Origin: a virus
DNA: 51,350 bases
Virus record (IMG/VR): IMGVR_UViG_3300024308_000033
Coordinates: 1 to 51,350 of that record
Direction: 5' to 3' (one strand)
Part shown: in pieces, positions 25,478 through 33,088 of the stretch
Layout of the letters: each line of letters begins with the position of its first letter
How positions within the stretch are numbered: the first letter of the stretch is position 1
Position numbers and translations under genes: made by a program
Notes under the pieces: generated by a model
What the model saw: the letters and a program-made list of their open reading frames with translations, nothing else
What the model was told of the DNA's origin: nothing
Database searches by the model: none

Positions 25478-25874
25478 GGTAGCGCGTGGCAGCACCCGCG
25501 ATCAGGAACAACGCCGCGTGTGGGAGTGTCGAGCCGCACGCAGCTTCAATGCTCGGGGTTGGGTAGGTTGCCTGCCAGATCGCCAGCGCGATCAACGCAG
25601 TGGACAAAGGGCGCCCCGTTTCCGTGGGCGCCCTTTCTGTTTCGTTCTGTGCGAAGCGGTGATGCTCCGCGTGTGGGCACTGCATCTGCACGTCGCCCGT
25701 AAACACCTGGCCGATCACGGCCCCTTCAAACACGGTCTGACCCTTGCAAACGCACGTAGCCGCACCACGCTCCACACCATCACCGCAACTCATAATCCAT
25801 CACACCGTATAGCGCGCCACACCGGCGCCTCTTGCGATGTGAGTTAGCGGCCTGAATAGAGCGCGGCGTGAGCG
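25478..25874. other. Non-coding gap between D and the repressor gene
   Basis: About 400 bases without a gene I can support. It contains the terminator at 25606-25642. A minus-strand frame at 25422-25793 encodes Cys- and His-containing residues near its start (MSCGDGVERGAATCVCKGQT) but runs through the terminator hairpin into D and lacks a ribosome-binding site, so I do not call it. In P2, ogr and att lie here; in this phage both functions are elsewhere. Confidence 0.5.
25606..25642 (+). terminator. Terminator after the tail operon
   Basis: A perfect 11-base stem AAAGGGCGCCC / GGGCGCCCTTT lies at 25606-25636 with a short loop, followed by CTGTTT. The stem begins with AAA, so it could act in both directions and separate the tail operon from the leftward repressor transcript. 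Confidence 0.85.
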
Positions 25875-26306
25875 TTATCGGCTGGGTTTCTTTGATGCTT
25901 TAGGCGCCTTGACAACAACCTTTTGCCCACGCAGATCCACGTCACCGCTGATCTGCTGGCCGATGCTGGTGTTCTCGAACGAAGTACGGGGCGCTGCCGC
26001 CGGCGTAGCCGCCGCAACGCCACGCAGCGCTGCCATGACGGCGGAGCGTGCCGAAGCCGACGCACCGCGCCACGCATCGAGCAGATCCACGTCGGCCTCG
26101 GCAAGGCGATCACGCCGGCCGACCAGCACATAGGTCACATCGACGCCGAGTTCATCGGCCGCAACGAAGTAGGCGCCACCGGGCAGGTGTGCGTCTTGCT
26201 CGAACAGGATCTGCGTGCGCTTGGCAACACCGCAGGCCAGTCCCATGGCCTCCTGGGTCAGACCCAGCCGCTTCCGTTCTTCTTTCAGGCGAATACCTAC
26301 AGACAC
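25875..26306 (-). CDS. CI-type repressor (helix-turn-helix)
   Basis: A 143-residue DNA-binding protein. The frame is open upstream, but GTG 26306 has GGGGGA close before it and starts exactly at the HTH_3 domain: SVGIRLKEERKRLGLTQEAM, with recognition-helix region CGVAKRTQILFEQDAHLPGG and DELGVDVTYVLVG. The C-terminal half has an Ala-rich linker and a basic end (KVVVKAPKASKKPSR); no peptidase dyad is visible, so it is probably not RecA-cleaved. It is divergent from the Cro/Cox-like gene and should maintain lysogeny. Confidence 0.85.
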   Translation of the reverse strand: MSVGIRLKEERKRLGLTQEAMGLACGVAKRTQILFEQDAHLPGGAYFVAADELGVDVTYVLVGRRDRLAEADVDLLDAWRGASASARSAVMAALRGVAAATPAAAPRTSFENTSIGQQISGDVDLRGQKVVVKAPKASKKPSR

Positions 26307-26318
26307 GCAATTTCCCCC

Positions 26319-26371
26319 TTGACAGGTGTAGTTAACTTCACCACCATTCCGCTTAGAAATACACAGCGGAA
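26319..26371 (+). promoter_or_regulatory. Divergent control region: -35 box and two operator-like palindromes
   Basis: TTGACA at 26319-26324 could be the -35 box for the rightward Cro/Cox-like gene. It is followed at once by the near-perfect 18-base palindrome GGTGTAGTTAACTTCACC (26325-26342; only the fifth and fourteenth positions fail to pair). A second inverted repeat TTCCGCT / AGCGGAA with an 11-base spacer lies at 26347-26371. The -10 box (CACCAT at best) is weak. These are likely repressor and Cro/Cox sites; that is inference from symmetry and place. Confidence 0.6.
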
Positions 26372-26376
26372 ACGGA

Positions 26377-26694
26377 ATGAACGCCAAACGACGTACCACT
26401 GCGCTACGCACTGCCGAACAAGCCCGGCAGTGGCTCATCGACAACGGCCTGTCCGTTCCCGCGTTTGCGGAGTTGCATGGACTGGACCGGCACGCCGTCA
26501 ACAACGCCCTGCGCAGCACCAGCAAGTGCCGGATCGGAAAGACCCACGATGCTGCCGTCGCGCTCGGCATGAAGGCCGTCAGTGATTCTCACACAGAATC
26601 ACCCGTTTCCACCCGTATTCGCACGGTCAAGAAGACTGCCGGCAAAGCCCCGGTTAAGTCGAAGGTTGCGAAGAAGGCGCGGGGTAAGGCATGA
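26377..26694 (+). CDS. Cro/Cox-like DNA-binding protein
   Basis: A 105-residue protein divergent from the repressor. Residues 10-60 read as a helix-turn-helix (TAEQARQWLIDNGLSVPAFA, LHGLDRHAVNNALRSTSKCR). The C-terminal 40 residues form a Lys/Ala-rich tail (VKKTAGKAPVKSKVAKKARG), unusual for Cro and more like a nonspecific DNA-binding extension. By place it should oppose the repressor and start the lytic programme, as Cox or Apl do in P2 and 186. It overlaps the next gene by four bases. Confidence 0.65.
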   Translation: MNAKRRTTALRTAEQARQWLIDNGLSVPAFAELHGLDRHAVNNALRSTSKCRIGKTHDAAVALGMKAVSDSHTESPVSTRIRTVKKTAGKAPVKSKVAKKARGKA

Positions 26695-27032
26695 GTGCCA
26701 CAGTCGGACAGCGCGCTGTGTTCTGCTGCCCTGCCTGCAATGCCCGGCTGGTGAAGCGCACCAGTGCCCTGCAACACCCGTTCCTGCGTACTGACGCCTA
26801 CGTCTGCCCGAATCCGATGTGTGGTGCTACCTACACCGGCAGTTCGGAACTGACCAACGTGGCCAGCCCCAGCGGCCTCCCCAGCGCTCCAGCCTGCGAG
26901 CTGCCGCCAACACCCAACTACCAGCGAACGATGCTGCAGACGCGCTGGAAGCAGGACCAGGGCGAGCTGCAAACCGACTGGATCGACGCAATCGAATCCT
27001 GTCCACCCGACGGCGATCAGCCCTCGGTCTGA
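26691..27032 (+). CDS. ogr: Ogr/Delta-like zinc-finger late activator
   Basis: A 113-residue protein with the Ogr cysteine spacing: C13-x2-C16, then 22 residues, then C39-x4-C44 (CPACNARLVKR ... VCPNPMCGATYTGSSEL). Ogr proteins bind zinc and recruit RNA polymerase to late phage promoters. In P2, ogr follows D; here it is an early gene behind the Cro/Cox-like gene, so late activation would follow from the lytic switch itself. The 65-residue tail beyond the finger is not conserved in my memory. I did not find clear TGT-N12-ACA boxes in the late intergenic regions by eye. Confidence 0.8.
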   Translation: MSATVGQRAVFCCPACNARLVKRTSALQHPFLRTDAYVCPNPMCGATYTGSSELTNVASPSGLPSAPACELPPTPNYQRTMLQTRWKQDQGELQTDWIDAIESCPPDGDQPSV

Positions 27033-27103
27033 TGCACCTTTCCCCCTTCCACAACCACTGACCTGGCGCCATCCGGCGCCAGCAAGGGAGTGCTGCGCCT
27101 GTG

Positions 27104-27307
27104 ATGCGCCACAAGACTCAATTTGACGGCTGGTCCTCGGCAATGGAGCCGAGCTTTGTCACCTCTCCAACGCGTGTCGAGTACGTGTCATATGCGCAGA
27201 AGCAGCGCGACGCCGCCGAGCTTCACGACTTGGTGAAATCCCATATCGCACGTGGCGGCGCCTATGTGGTGCTGCCGTCGCACGCTGCTGCACAGGTGTC
27301 CGCATGA
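27104..27307 (+). CDS. Small hypothetical phage protein
   Basis: A 67-residue frame from ATG 27104 (MRHKTQFDGWSSAMEPSFVT); GTG 27101 directly before it is an alternative start. AAGGGAG lies 14 bases upstream, a loose fit. No domain is recognised. It is co-directional with the early operon and its end overlaps the upstream margin of the C4-type RNA region. Confidence 0.45.
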   Translation: MRHKTQFDGWSSAMEPSFVTSPTRVEYVSYAQKQRDAAELHDLVKSHIARGGAYVVLPSHAAAQVSA

Positions 27308-27354
27308 ACCTGTCCCCAGCTGCAACCAATCCGCACATTTCTACACAGTTCTAC

Positions 27355-27452
27355 TTGACTTCCCCAAGGACGGGGAGCAGGATTTGCCGCAAGGAGCGTA
27401 GAAACTCCGAGTCAACAGCGGTATCCGCGCCCGTCAGCATCGCGGTTTTTTT
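27355..27452 (+). ncRNA. C4-type antisense RNA with terminator
   Basis: The sequence folds as a closed multi-branch structure: closing stem TTGACT (27355-27360) / AGTCAA (27410-27415), hairpin TCCCC-AAGGAC-GGGGA (27361-27376), and hairpin GGAG-CGTAGAAA-CTCC (27393-27408). A terminator follows: CCGCG (27425-27429) / CGCGG (27441-27445) with seven T. This plan is that of C4 antisense RNAs known from P1/P7 and many prophages. All 18 bases of CTGTTGACCGGTTTCTAC at 27541-27558, downstream, can pair with 27398-27418 if two small bulges are allowed. That is the sort of target expected of such an RNA. Confidence 0.75.
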
Positions 27453-27540
27453 GCGCCTGCTTTTCGTGCGCACCGACGCTTTCCTGCGTCGGGAGGGCGG
27501 CAGCTATACAACACCCGCAAGGGGAAAACTGCCCGCCGGA

Positions 27541-27633
27541 CTGTTGACCGGTTTCTACCCTCCCGACACCCTCGGTGCGTCGCGTAGAAACGTCTCGCCG
27601 AGGTTTCCAATCTCGTCAACAGGAGACGTCTCC
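27541..27633 (+). promoter_or_regulatory. C4 target and structured leader of the downstream gene
   Basis: CTGTTGAC (27541-27548) and TTTCTAC (27552-27558) can pair with the C4 RNA. They can also pair, nested, with GTAGAAA (27584-27590) and GTCAACAG (27615-27622) in the same leader. The last of these overlaps the ribosome-binding site AGGAGA (27621-27626) of the gene at 27634. The C4 pairing and the internal fold exclude each other. The stretch from 27453 to 27540 is translatable in the frame of the downstream gene and encodes SYTTPARGKLPAG, which I associate with Ash/Icd-like peptides of such loci. Confidence 0.55.
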
Positions 27634-27876
27634 GTGCCTCACGGTGCCCCTTCCACGCCCGGCAACCCTGCTGCGCGTCAGCTTGCCCTCGCCTTCGGCC
27701 TGATCGCCGACACCCTCGAATGGCCCCACGATGCGTATCAGGCGTTCATTACCCGCCTGCTCGCCGTCGGTGTGTGCCCGCTCGCAGTCACCCTGGGCGA
27801 CGTGCTTGCCGCCTACAACGCCACCTGTGACGCCAACGGCCACGCGCCGGGCACCGACGACAAGGCGGTGCACTGA
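27634..27876 (+). CDS. Hypothetical protein under C4-region control
   Basis: An 80-residue protein from GTG 27634, seven bases after AGGAGA. A compact helical segment runs LALAFGLIADTLEWPHDAYQ ... LLAVGVCPLAVTLGDVLAAY. No family is recognised. The same frame is open back to 27304 through the leader, so an upstream overlapping peptide could be fused to it in frame; I prefer the GTG because of its ribosome-binding site. The stop overlaps the next start (TGATG). Confidence 0.55.
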   Translation: MPHGAPSTPGNPAARQLALAFGLIADTLEWPHDAYQAFITRLLAVGVCPLAVTLGDVLAAYNATCDANGHAPGTDDKAVH

Positions 27877-28184
27877 TGGCGCCCCCTTCCAACGTCACCA
27901 TTCCAGAGCCTTGCCTGCACCCGGTCATCCTGCTGGAAACGCAGATCCCCGGCTTCGGCCTGCGCGCGTCCTTCGACCAGCACAAGATTCTGTTTCTGGC
28001 CTTGGTACACATCGAGTCGGACACCGCAGCGACGTTCACCGCGCATCACTCACGCAATGTGCTGCGGACTGCTACCGGGGGAATCCAGATCGGAACCGTC
28101 GTCTACCTGCTCGCCAAGGGTGAGGCCGAGCGCTTCTTCCAGTGGCTGCGCACAGGCGAGAGCTACCCCGGCGGGGTGAACTGA
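27876..28184 (+). CDS. Hypothetical phage protein
   Basis: A 102-residue protein, translationally coupled to its neighbours at both ends by TGATG overlaps. It has an alternating beta pattern (HKILFLALVHIESDTAATFT) and ends ERFFQWLRTGESYPGGVN. It has no membrane segment or metal motif. I do not recognise it. Its place in the pre-primase cluster suggests an early function. Confidence 0.6.
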   Translation: MAPPSNVTIPEPCLHPVILLETQIPGFGLRASFDQHKILFLALVHIESDTAATFTAHHSRNVLRTATGGIQIGTVVYLLAKGEAERFFQWLRTGESYPGGVN

Positions 28185-28429
28185 TGGCCAGCAACAACGG
28201 GCATACGCCTGCGCTGCCCGGTCCAGTGGATCGCGGCGACCAGGTCATCAGCCTTGCCGACTATCTGCGCCTGTGCCGAATCGCAGCTGCAGCCGAGCTG
28301 CTGGCCAAGCTGCCCAGCGAGGCCGCAAAGATGCTTGAAATCGAAGCCGATCACACCTCTGCCGTAGCGAAGTACATGGCCGAAGACCTCGCCGCGATTC
28401 TCGGCCGGTCCCGCCCCGCAGTCGAGTAA
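28184..28429 (+). CDS. Hypothetical phage protein
   Basis: An 81-residue protein from ATG 28184, overlapping the previous stop. It is largely helical: DYLRLCRIAAAAELLAKLPS and MLEIEADHTSAVAKYMAEDL. No family recognised. The upstream in-frame ATG at 28142 lies within the previous gene and lacks support. Confidence 0.55.
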   Translation: MASNNGHTPALPGPVDRGDQVISLADYLRLCRIAAAAELLAKLPSEAAKMLEIEADHTSAVAKYMAEDLAAILGRSRPAVE

Positions 28430-28487
28430 CACCCCACCCCCGTCCCGGCAGCGCGCCAACGCGGCCGGGATTGGTCAGGAGAGAACC

Positions 28488-28532
28488 ATGCAACACCACC
28501 GCACCGCCGCGCACGCGGCGAACGAAGGCTGA
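28488..28532 (+). CDS. Short leader peptide before the primase gene
   Basis: A 14-codon frame (MQHHRTAAHAANEG) with a strong ribosome-binding site, AGGAGAGAACC, just before its ATG. It ends six bases before the primase ATG, which has only a weak GAAGG of its own. This suggests termination-reinitiation. The 21 bases around its start (28475-28495) recur exactly at the start of the gene at 31315. Confidence 0.4.
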   Translation: MQHHRTAAHAANEG

Positions 28533-28538
28533 GCCGCC

Positions 28539-31229
28539 ATGCAAGAAGAGATCCGCCAACAGGTACTGACGCGCGTCCAGCGCGACTATGGCCTCAAGCA
28601 CCGCAGCGGCGCCCCGTACATGCGCGGGGGCAAGTGCCCCCACTGCGGCAAGAAGGAGCTATACACCAGCTACCAGAAGCCTTGGGTTCTGCGCTGCGGC
28701 CGACAGGCCAAGTGCGGCCAAGAGGTGCGCGTGCGCGACCTCTACGACGACCTGTTCGACGACTACTCCAAGACCAACCCACAGACGCCGCAGGCGCCGC
28801 ATGCCGCAGCCGACGCGTACCTGGCCACCGCCCGCGGATTCAGCGTCAAGCCGTTGAAGGGTCTCTACACCCAAGAGGACTACTACGACCGCGCGAAGCG
28901 CCAGGGCACGGCCACTGTCCGCTTCCCGCTGGTGAAAGGAGGCTGGTGGGAACGTCTGATCGACCGGCCCCACCGGTTCGGCAAGATGAAGGCCCGGTTT
29001 GCGCCGGGCGAGAGCTACGCTGGGGTATGGTGGGGCGCGGCCGCTCAGGACCAACTGCGCACCTCCCGCGAAGTCTGGATCGTGGAGGGCATCTTCGACG
29101 CCATTGCTCTCCTGCAGCGCGGCATCTGCGCCGTTGCGGCCATGTCGAGCAACGCCTATCCCGAGCAATCCCTCAAGGAACTGAAAGCCGCGCGACCGGG
29201 CGATCTGCCGGTGCTGGTGTGGGGATTGGACAACGAGCCGGGCGCCCGCGCCTACACCATCAAGCACGCGCGCCGGGCGGAGAAGCTGGGCTATCGGTGC
29301 ATGGCTGCGCAGATCGAGCAGGTAGGCGACAAGAAAACCGACTGGAACGATCTGCTCTTGCGCGCACAGGCGGCAGAGGACGGCGACGCACAGTGGCAGG
29401 CTGACCTCGACCTGGCACGCCACAATGGCGCCGTGCTGATGGCGCGCACGGCCGTGGATAAGGGGCTGGTCATCTATCAGCGCGAGCAGAAGACCGAGTT
29501 CCACATCGAGTTCGCCTCGCGCCTGTTCTGGTTCGAGTTCGACGCGGTGCGCTTCGACAAGATGATGCGGGAAAAGAACCCCGATGACGAAGAGGGAGCG
29601 GTCAGCGAAGAGACCGAAGCCAAGATCCGGCGCGCCTGTGCTTCGGTGCAGCAGATCGCCAACTGCTACCCCGAAGCCCTCTACTTCCAACGCCACGAAG
29701 CTACCGACGAAAGCTGGTACTACTTCCGTGTTGACTTCCCCCACGACGCACCGTCGGTCAAAGGCACCTTCACCGGCGCTCAGGTGGCCAGCGCTACCGA
29801 GTTCAAGAAGCGAATCATCAGCCTTGCGCAGGGCGCCGTGTTCAGCGGCAGCGGCCAGCAGCTGGACCGGATGATGGAAGACCAGCTGTTCAACATCAAA
29901 AAGGTCGATACGGTCGATTTCGTCGGCTACAGCCCTGACCACAAGGCGTACATCTTCCCCGACCTGGCCGTGCGTGCCGGCGAGGTGACCCTCGCTAATG
30001 CCGAGGACTATTTCGAGTTCAACAAGCTGCGCATCAAAACCACACAGCGGTCGATCCGGATGGACATTCAGCGTGACCACGAGCAGTACACCAGCCAGTG
30101 GCTTGAATGGCTATGGATGTGCTTCGGCACGCATGGGGTTGTGGCCCTGACGTTCTGGTTTGGCTCGCTGTTCGCGAACCAGATCCGCAGCGCGCACAAG
30201 TCCTTCCCATTCTTGGAGGCTACGGGCGAGGCCGGCGCCGGCAAGACCACACTGCTCAACTTCCTGTGGAAGCTGCTGGCCCGCGCCGACCATGAGGGCT
30301 TCGACCCTGCCAAGTCGACCAAGGCCGGCCGCGCTCGCGCCATGGGCCAGATTTCCGGCATGCCCATCGTGCTGCTGGAAGCCGACCGCAGTGATAGCAA
30401 CGACAAGGCACACGCCAAATCGTTCGAGTGGGACGAACTGAAGGACTACTACGGCGGCGGCACCCTGGCCACACGCGGCGTGCGCAACGGCGGCAACGAA
30501 ACCTACGAACCGCCGTTCCAAGGAACCATCGTCATCAGCCAGAATGCGCCCGTTGATGGCAGCGAAGCCATCCTGACGCGCATCGTGAAGCTGCATTTCA
30601 AGAAGCCGACCGCGACGACCGAGAGCCGGCAGGCCGCCGACAACCTCAATGCATTGCCGGTCGAGAAGCTGAGCTACTTCCTGCTGGCCGCGCTCAAAGC
30701 GGAAACCGCAGTGATGGAGAAGTTCGCCGAGCGCGTGCGCTTCTACGAAGCCAGGTTGCGCGAGGAAAAGGAGCTGCGTGTCGAGCGCATCATCAAGAAC
30801 CATGCCCAGATGCTCGCACTTCTTGATGCACTGCGGCTGGTGGTGAACCTGCCGGAGCACATGGTGCGCGACACGCGGGACGCCTTGGTCAAGATGGCTA
30901 CCGAACGCCAGGATGCCATCGGCGCTGACCACCGCATCGTCTCCGAGTTCTGGGATGCGTTCGAGTACATCGAGATGCAGGCCACTGGCGACAAGCGCAG
31001 CGTGCTGAACCATTCGCGCGAAGAAAGCCGTATCGCCATCAACCTCAACGAGTTCATTCAGAAGGCCGGCTACTTCGGTCAGCAGGTGCCCGACATTGGC
31101 GACCTGCGACGGCTGCTGGTCGAGTCGAAGCGCCACAAGTTCATCAGCGCCAATACAGCCGTGAACAGCGCGATCCGTTCCACCCAAACGACCAGCACAA
31201 CCGTGAAGTGCTGGGTGTTCCAGAAGTAA
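28539..31229 (+). CDS. Phage primase-helicase with TOPRIM and SF3-type ATPase
   Basis: An 896-residue replication protein. A CHC2-like zinc finger is at C33/C36 and C53/C59 (GKCPHCGKKE, RCGRQAKCG). A TOPRIM-type region follows near residue 183 (VWIVEGIFDAIALLQRGICA, then VLVWGLDNEPGARAY). The helicase half has Walker A GEAGAGKTT at residues 563-571 and Walker B MPIVLLEADRSD near 607. It would prime and unwind at the phage origin, similar to P4 alpha-type fusions rather than the P2 A nickase. A P2-type rolling-circle A gene is absent from the window, so replication probably differs from P2. Confidence 0.85.
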   Translation: MQEEIRQQVLTRVQRDYGLKHRSGAPYMRGGKCPHCGKKELYTSYQKPWVLRCGRQAKCGQEVRVRDLYDDLFDDYSKTNPQTPQAPHAAADAYLATARGFSVKPLKGLYTQEDYYDRAKRQGTATVRFPLVKGGWWERLIDRPHRFGKMKARFAPGESYAGVWWGAAAQDQLRTSREVWIVEGIFDAIALLQRGICAVAAMSSNAYPEQSLKELKAARPGDLPVLVWGLDNEPGARAYTIKHARRAEKLGYRCMAAQIEQVGDKKTDWNDLLLRAQAAEDGDAQWQADLDLARHNGAVLMARTAVDKGLVIYQREQKTEFHIEFASRLFWFEFDAVRFDKMMREKNPDDEEGAVSEETEAKIRRACASVQQIANCYPEALYFQRHEATDESWYYFRVDFPHDAPSVKGTFTGAQVASATEFKKRIISLAQGAVFSGSGQQLDRMMEDQLFNIKKVDTVDFVGYSPDHKAYIFPDLAVRAGEVTLANAEDYFEFNKLRIKTTQRSIRMDIQRDHEQYTSQWLEWLWMCFGTHGVVALTFWFGSLFANQIRSAHKSFPFLEATGEAGAGKTTLLNFLWKLLARADHEGFDPAKSTKAGRARAMGQISGMPIVLLEADRSDSNDKAHAKSFEWDELKDYYGGGTLATRGVRNGGNETYEPPFQGTIVISQNAPVDGSEAILTRIVKLHFKKPTATTESRQAADNLNALPVEKLSYFLLAALKAETAVMEKFAERVRFYEARLREEKELRVERIIKNHAQMLALLDALRLVVNLPEHMVRDTRDALVKMATERQDAIGADHRIVSEFWDAFEYIEMQATGDKRSVLNHSREESRIAINLNEFIQKAGYFGQQVPDIGDLRRLLVESKRHKFISANTAVNSAIRSTQTTSTTVKCWVFQK

Positions 31230-31314
31230 GACCCGCAGCAACAGCAAAGGCCCGGCGGGGAGTGCGCCAACACCGCCCCCAAGGCCATCCACCAACGAAG
31301 TTCAGGAGAGAACC

Positions 31315-31740
31315 ATGCAACAGATGACAGGCAAAGCCATGACCACCCTCGCAAAGTCGCTGGATTCCAGCACCGGACCCGGAGCGGAGGCTATCACGGG
31401 TGTGCGTAACCGTGTGAATGCTGGTAACTGCGGCGAATCCGAAGCCAGCGCAACCATCACCCTGCACGTCACCCACAACCGCGTGATCGCCACGGCGATG
31501 CTGAACATGGGATCGGCCAAGATCGCGCAGTGCGTGTTCGAGCGCCGGAAAGGGAGCAGGAAGGGTTGGGAGCTGGTGAAGGGGACCGACTTCAACGACG
31601 AAACCAGCTGGATCTCGCCGGAGCTTGCCGACCTGGCCAGCCGCCTGCCTTTCCCCTACGAGGTGGCCAACATGCTGCCCGGCAAGCGGGCCACGGCCGC
31701 TGCCGTGGCACAGGCCGCGCAGGAGGTGGCCAATGGCTGA
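31315..31740 (+). CDS. Hypothetical phage protein
   Basis: A 141-residue protein with AGGAGAGAACC before ATG 31315; ATG 31324 and 31336 are possible later starts. A beta-rich middle (ASATITLHVTHNRVIATAML) is followed by basic and helical residues (AQCVFERRKGSRKGWELVKG). No family recognised. Its translation start shares 21 identical bases with the leader at 28488. Confidence 0.6.
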   Translation: MQQMTGKAMTTLAKSLDSSTGPGAEAITGVRNRVNAGNCGESEASATITLHVTHNRVIATAMLNMGSAKIAQCVFERRKGSRKGWELVKGTDFNDETSWISPELADLASRLPFPYEVANMLPGKRATAAAVAQAAQEVANG

Positions 31741-31918
31741 TTTCGTCGCCCTGCTGGCCATGTGCGTGCTGCTGCCGGTCGCCGGCGCCACCCTGCTCAA
31801 GATGTGGCAGACGCGCCCGCCTCGGCGTCGTCATAGCGGCTTGGCCGTGGGCCAGATCCCGCAGCCGCTCCGCCGGCGCGCTCCCATGGCCGTGCGCCGG
31901 GGGGTGGCCCATGCTTGA
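31733..31918 (+). CDS. Small membrane protein
   Basis: A 61-residue protein from ATG 31733 overlapping the previous gene by eight bases. One transmembrane segment (ADFVALLAMCVLLPVAGATL, residues 2-21) is followed by a strongly basic tail (RPPRRRHSGL, RRRAPMAVRR), giving a cytoplasmic C terminus. Function unknown. Confidence 0.5.
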   Translation: MADFVALLAMCVLLPVAGATLLKMWQTRPPRRRHSGLAVGQIPQPLRRRAPMAVRRGVAHA

Positions 31919-32123
31919 GCTGATGATCCGCGACCCCGGCAGGCACTGCCCGGACTGTGGCCAGACCGGCGTCCTCGACTTCACGAACGTTCCGGCATCG
32001 GTGCGGACGTACACCCGTGAGGACGGCAACTATTCGGACCACAACGGTCCCTCTCGCGACTACGAGTGCCGTGACTGCGGTGCTTCATTCACCCTCACCG
32101 GTTGGGAGGATTCCCGTGGTTGA
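31911..32123 (+). CDS. Zinc-ribbon-like small protein
   Basis: A 70-residue protein from ATG 31911, overlapping its neighbour. Two CxxC knuckles, HCPDCGQTG near residue 13 and YECRDCGASFTLTGWE near residue 52, form a zinc-ribbon pattern. The spacer holds YTREDGNYSDHNGPSRDY. It may bind DNA or RNA or a host protein; no specific family is recognised. Confidence 0.6.
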   Translation: MLELMIRDPGRHCPDCGQTGVLDFTNVPASVRTYTREDGNYSDHNGPSRDYECRDCGASFTLTGWEDSRG

Positions 32124-32307
32124 TATCGACACCGCCCGCCGGTTCCTCGCCGCTGAGTTCGAGAGCGCCGGCCTGCCTCACGTCGCCGGCGGCATCCTGG
32201 CGGGCACCAGCCCCTTTGGCCAGGGCACGTACATCGCCGCCGTTGCGGCCGCGCTGGCAACGCCCTGTGCGGCCTGTGGCTGCGCGAAGGAGGCCACCCA
32301 TGGGTAA
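32116..32307 (+). CDS. Small hypothetical protein
   Basis: A 63-residue protein from GTG 32116, with GGGAGGA five bases upstream inside the preceding gene. It reads VVDIDTARRFLAAEFESAGL ... and ends with cysteines CAACGCAKEA. It overlaps both neighbours, as all genes in this tightly packed run do. Function unknown. Confidence 0.5.
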   Translation: MVDIDTARRFLAAEFESAGLPHVAGGILAGTSPFGQGTYIAAVAAALATPCAACGCAKEATHG

Positions 32308-33088
32308 GCGCCAGATGATTGCGGTGTGGTTCTCCTGCGGCGCCGCGAGCGCCGTGGCGGCAAAGCTGACGCTGGACCGCTACGCCTCGACCCATGAGGT
32401 CCGCATCGTGAACAACCCCGTGGCCAATGAAGATCCCGACAACCTGCGCTTTGCCCGCGATGTGGCGGCATGGCTGGGGGTGGAGGTAGAGACGGCCATC
32501 AATTCCAAATTCCCCACCTGCGACGCCGTGGATGTGTGGGAGAAGGAGCGGTACATGGCCGGTGTCGCTGGCGCCCCCTGCACCCGCGCACTCAAGAAGC
32601 GGGCACGCCAGGAATGGGAGCTGATCCACAAGCCTGACTTCCACGTCCTCGGCTTCACTGTGGAAGAGCGCGCACGCCATGACCGGTTCGTTCGCGGCGA
32701 GCGCGAGAACGTGCTGCCAGTGCTGATCGAAGCGGGCTTGAGCAAGCCCGACTGCGCCGCTTTGCTGCTGTCCGCCGGCATTGCATTGCCGGCCATCTAT
32801 CTGCGCGGCTACCCCAATGCAAACTGCATCGGCTGTGTGAAGTCGCAGTCGCCGACCTACTGGAGCCACGTGCGCCAGCACGACCCGCAGGTGTTCGCCG
32901 AGCGTGCTGAGCAGTCGCGCCGGCTGGGCGCTCGGCTGGTCAAGGTGAAGGGCCAGCGGATCTTCCTCGACCAGCTGCAGACCACCGACAAGGGCGGCTC
33001 CATGAAGTCGCTGAACCTCGATTGCGGCATCTTCTGCGAAGAGCCGCCGCATCACATTGTTTCCAGCCGCAGGGAGGCTCAGGCATGA
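32300..33088 (+). CDS. PAPS-reductase-like PP-loop protein
   Basis: A 262-residue protein of the adenine nucleotide alpha-hydrolase (PP-loop) group. AVWFSCGAASAVAAK at residues 8-22 is the SxGxxS phosphate-binding loop. VANEDPDNLRFARDVAAWLG resembles the second nucleotide-contact region of PAPS reductases. Cysteine pairs occur at CIGC (176/179) and in LDCGIFCEE near the end, hinting at an iron-sulphur or zinc site. AAGGAGG precedes the ATG. It overlaps a cytosine methyltransferase, so a role in modifying DNA or nucleotides is possible but unproved. A sulphate-metabolism role seems unlikely in a phage early operon. Confidence 0.75.
   Translation: MGKRQMIAVWFSCGAASAVAAKLTLDRYASTHEVRIVNNPVANEDPDNLRFARDVAAWLGVEVETAINSKFPTCDAVDVWEKERYMAGVAGAPCTRALKKRARQEWELIHKPDFHVLGFTVEERARHDRFVRGERENVLPVLIEAGLSKPDCAALLLSAGIALPAIYLRGYPNANCIGCVKSQSPTYWSHVRQHDPQVFAERAEQSRRLGARLVKVKGQRIFLDQLQTTDKGGSMKSLNLDCGIFCEEPPHHIVSSRREAQA

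Noticed and set aside
25422-25793. Minus-strand frame of 123 codons between D and the repressor, with Cys and His residues
   Set aside because: It reads through a perfect terminator hairpin into the D gene and has no ribosome-binding site; the first 50 codons alone could be real but cannot be supported.
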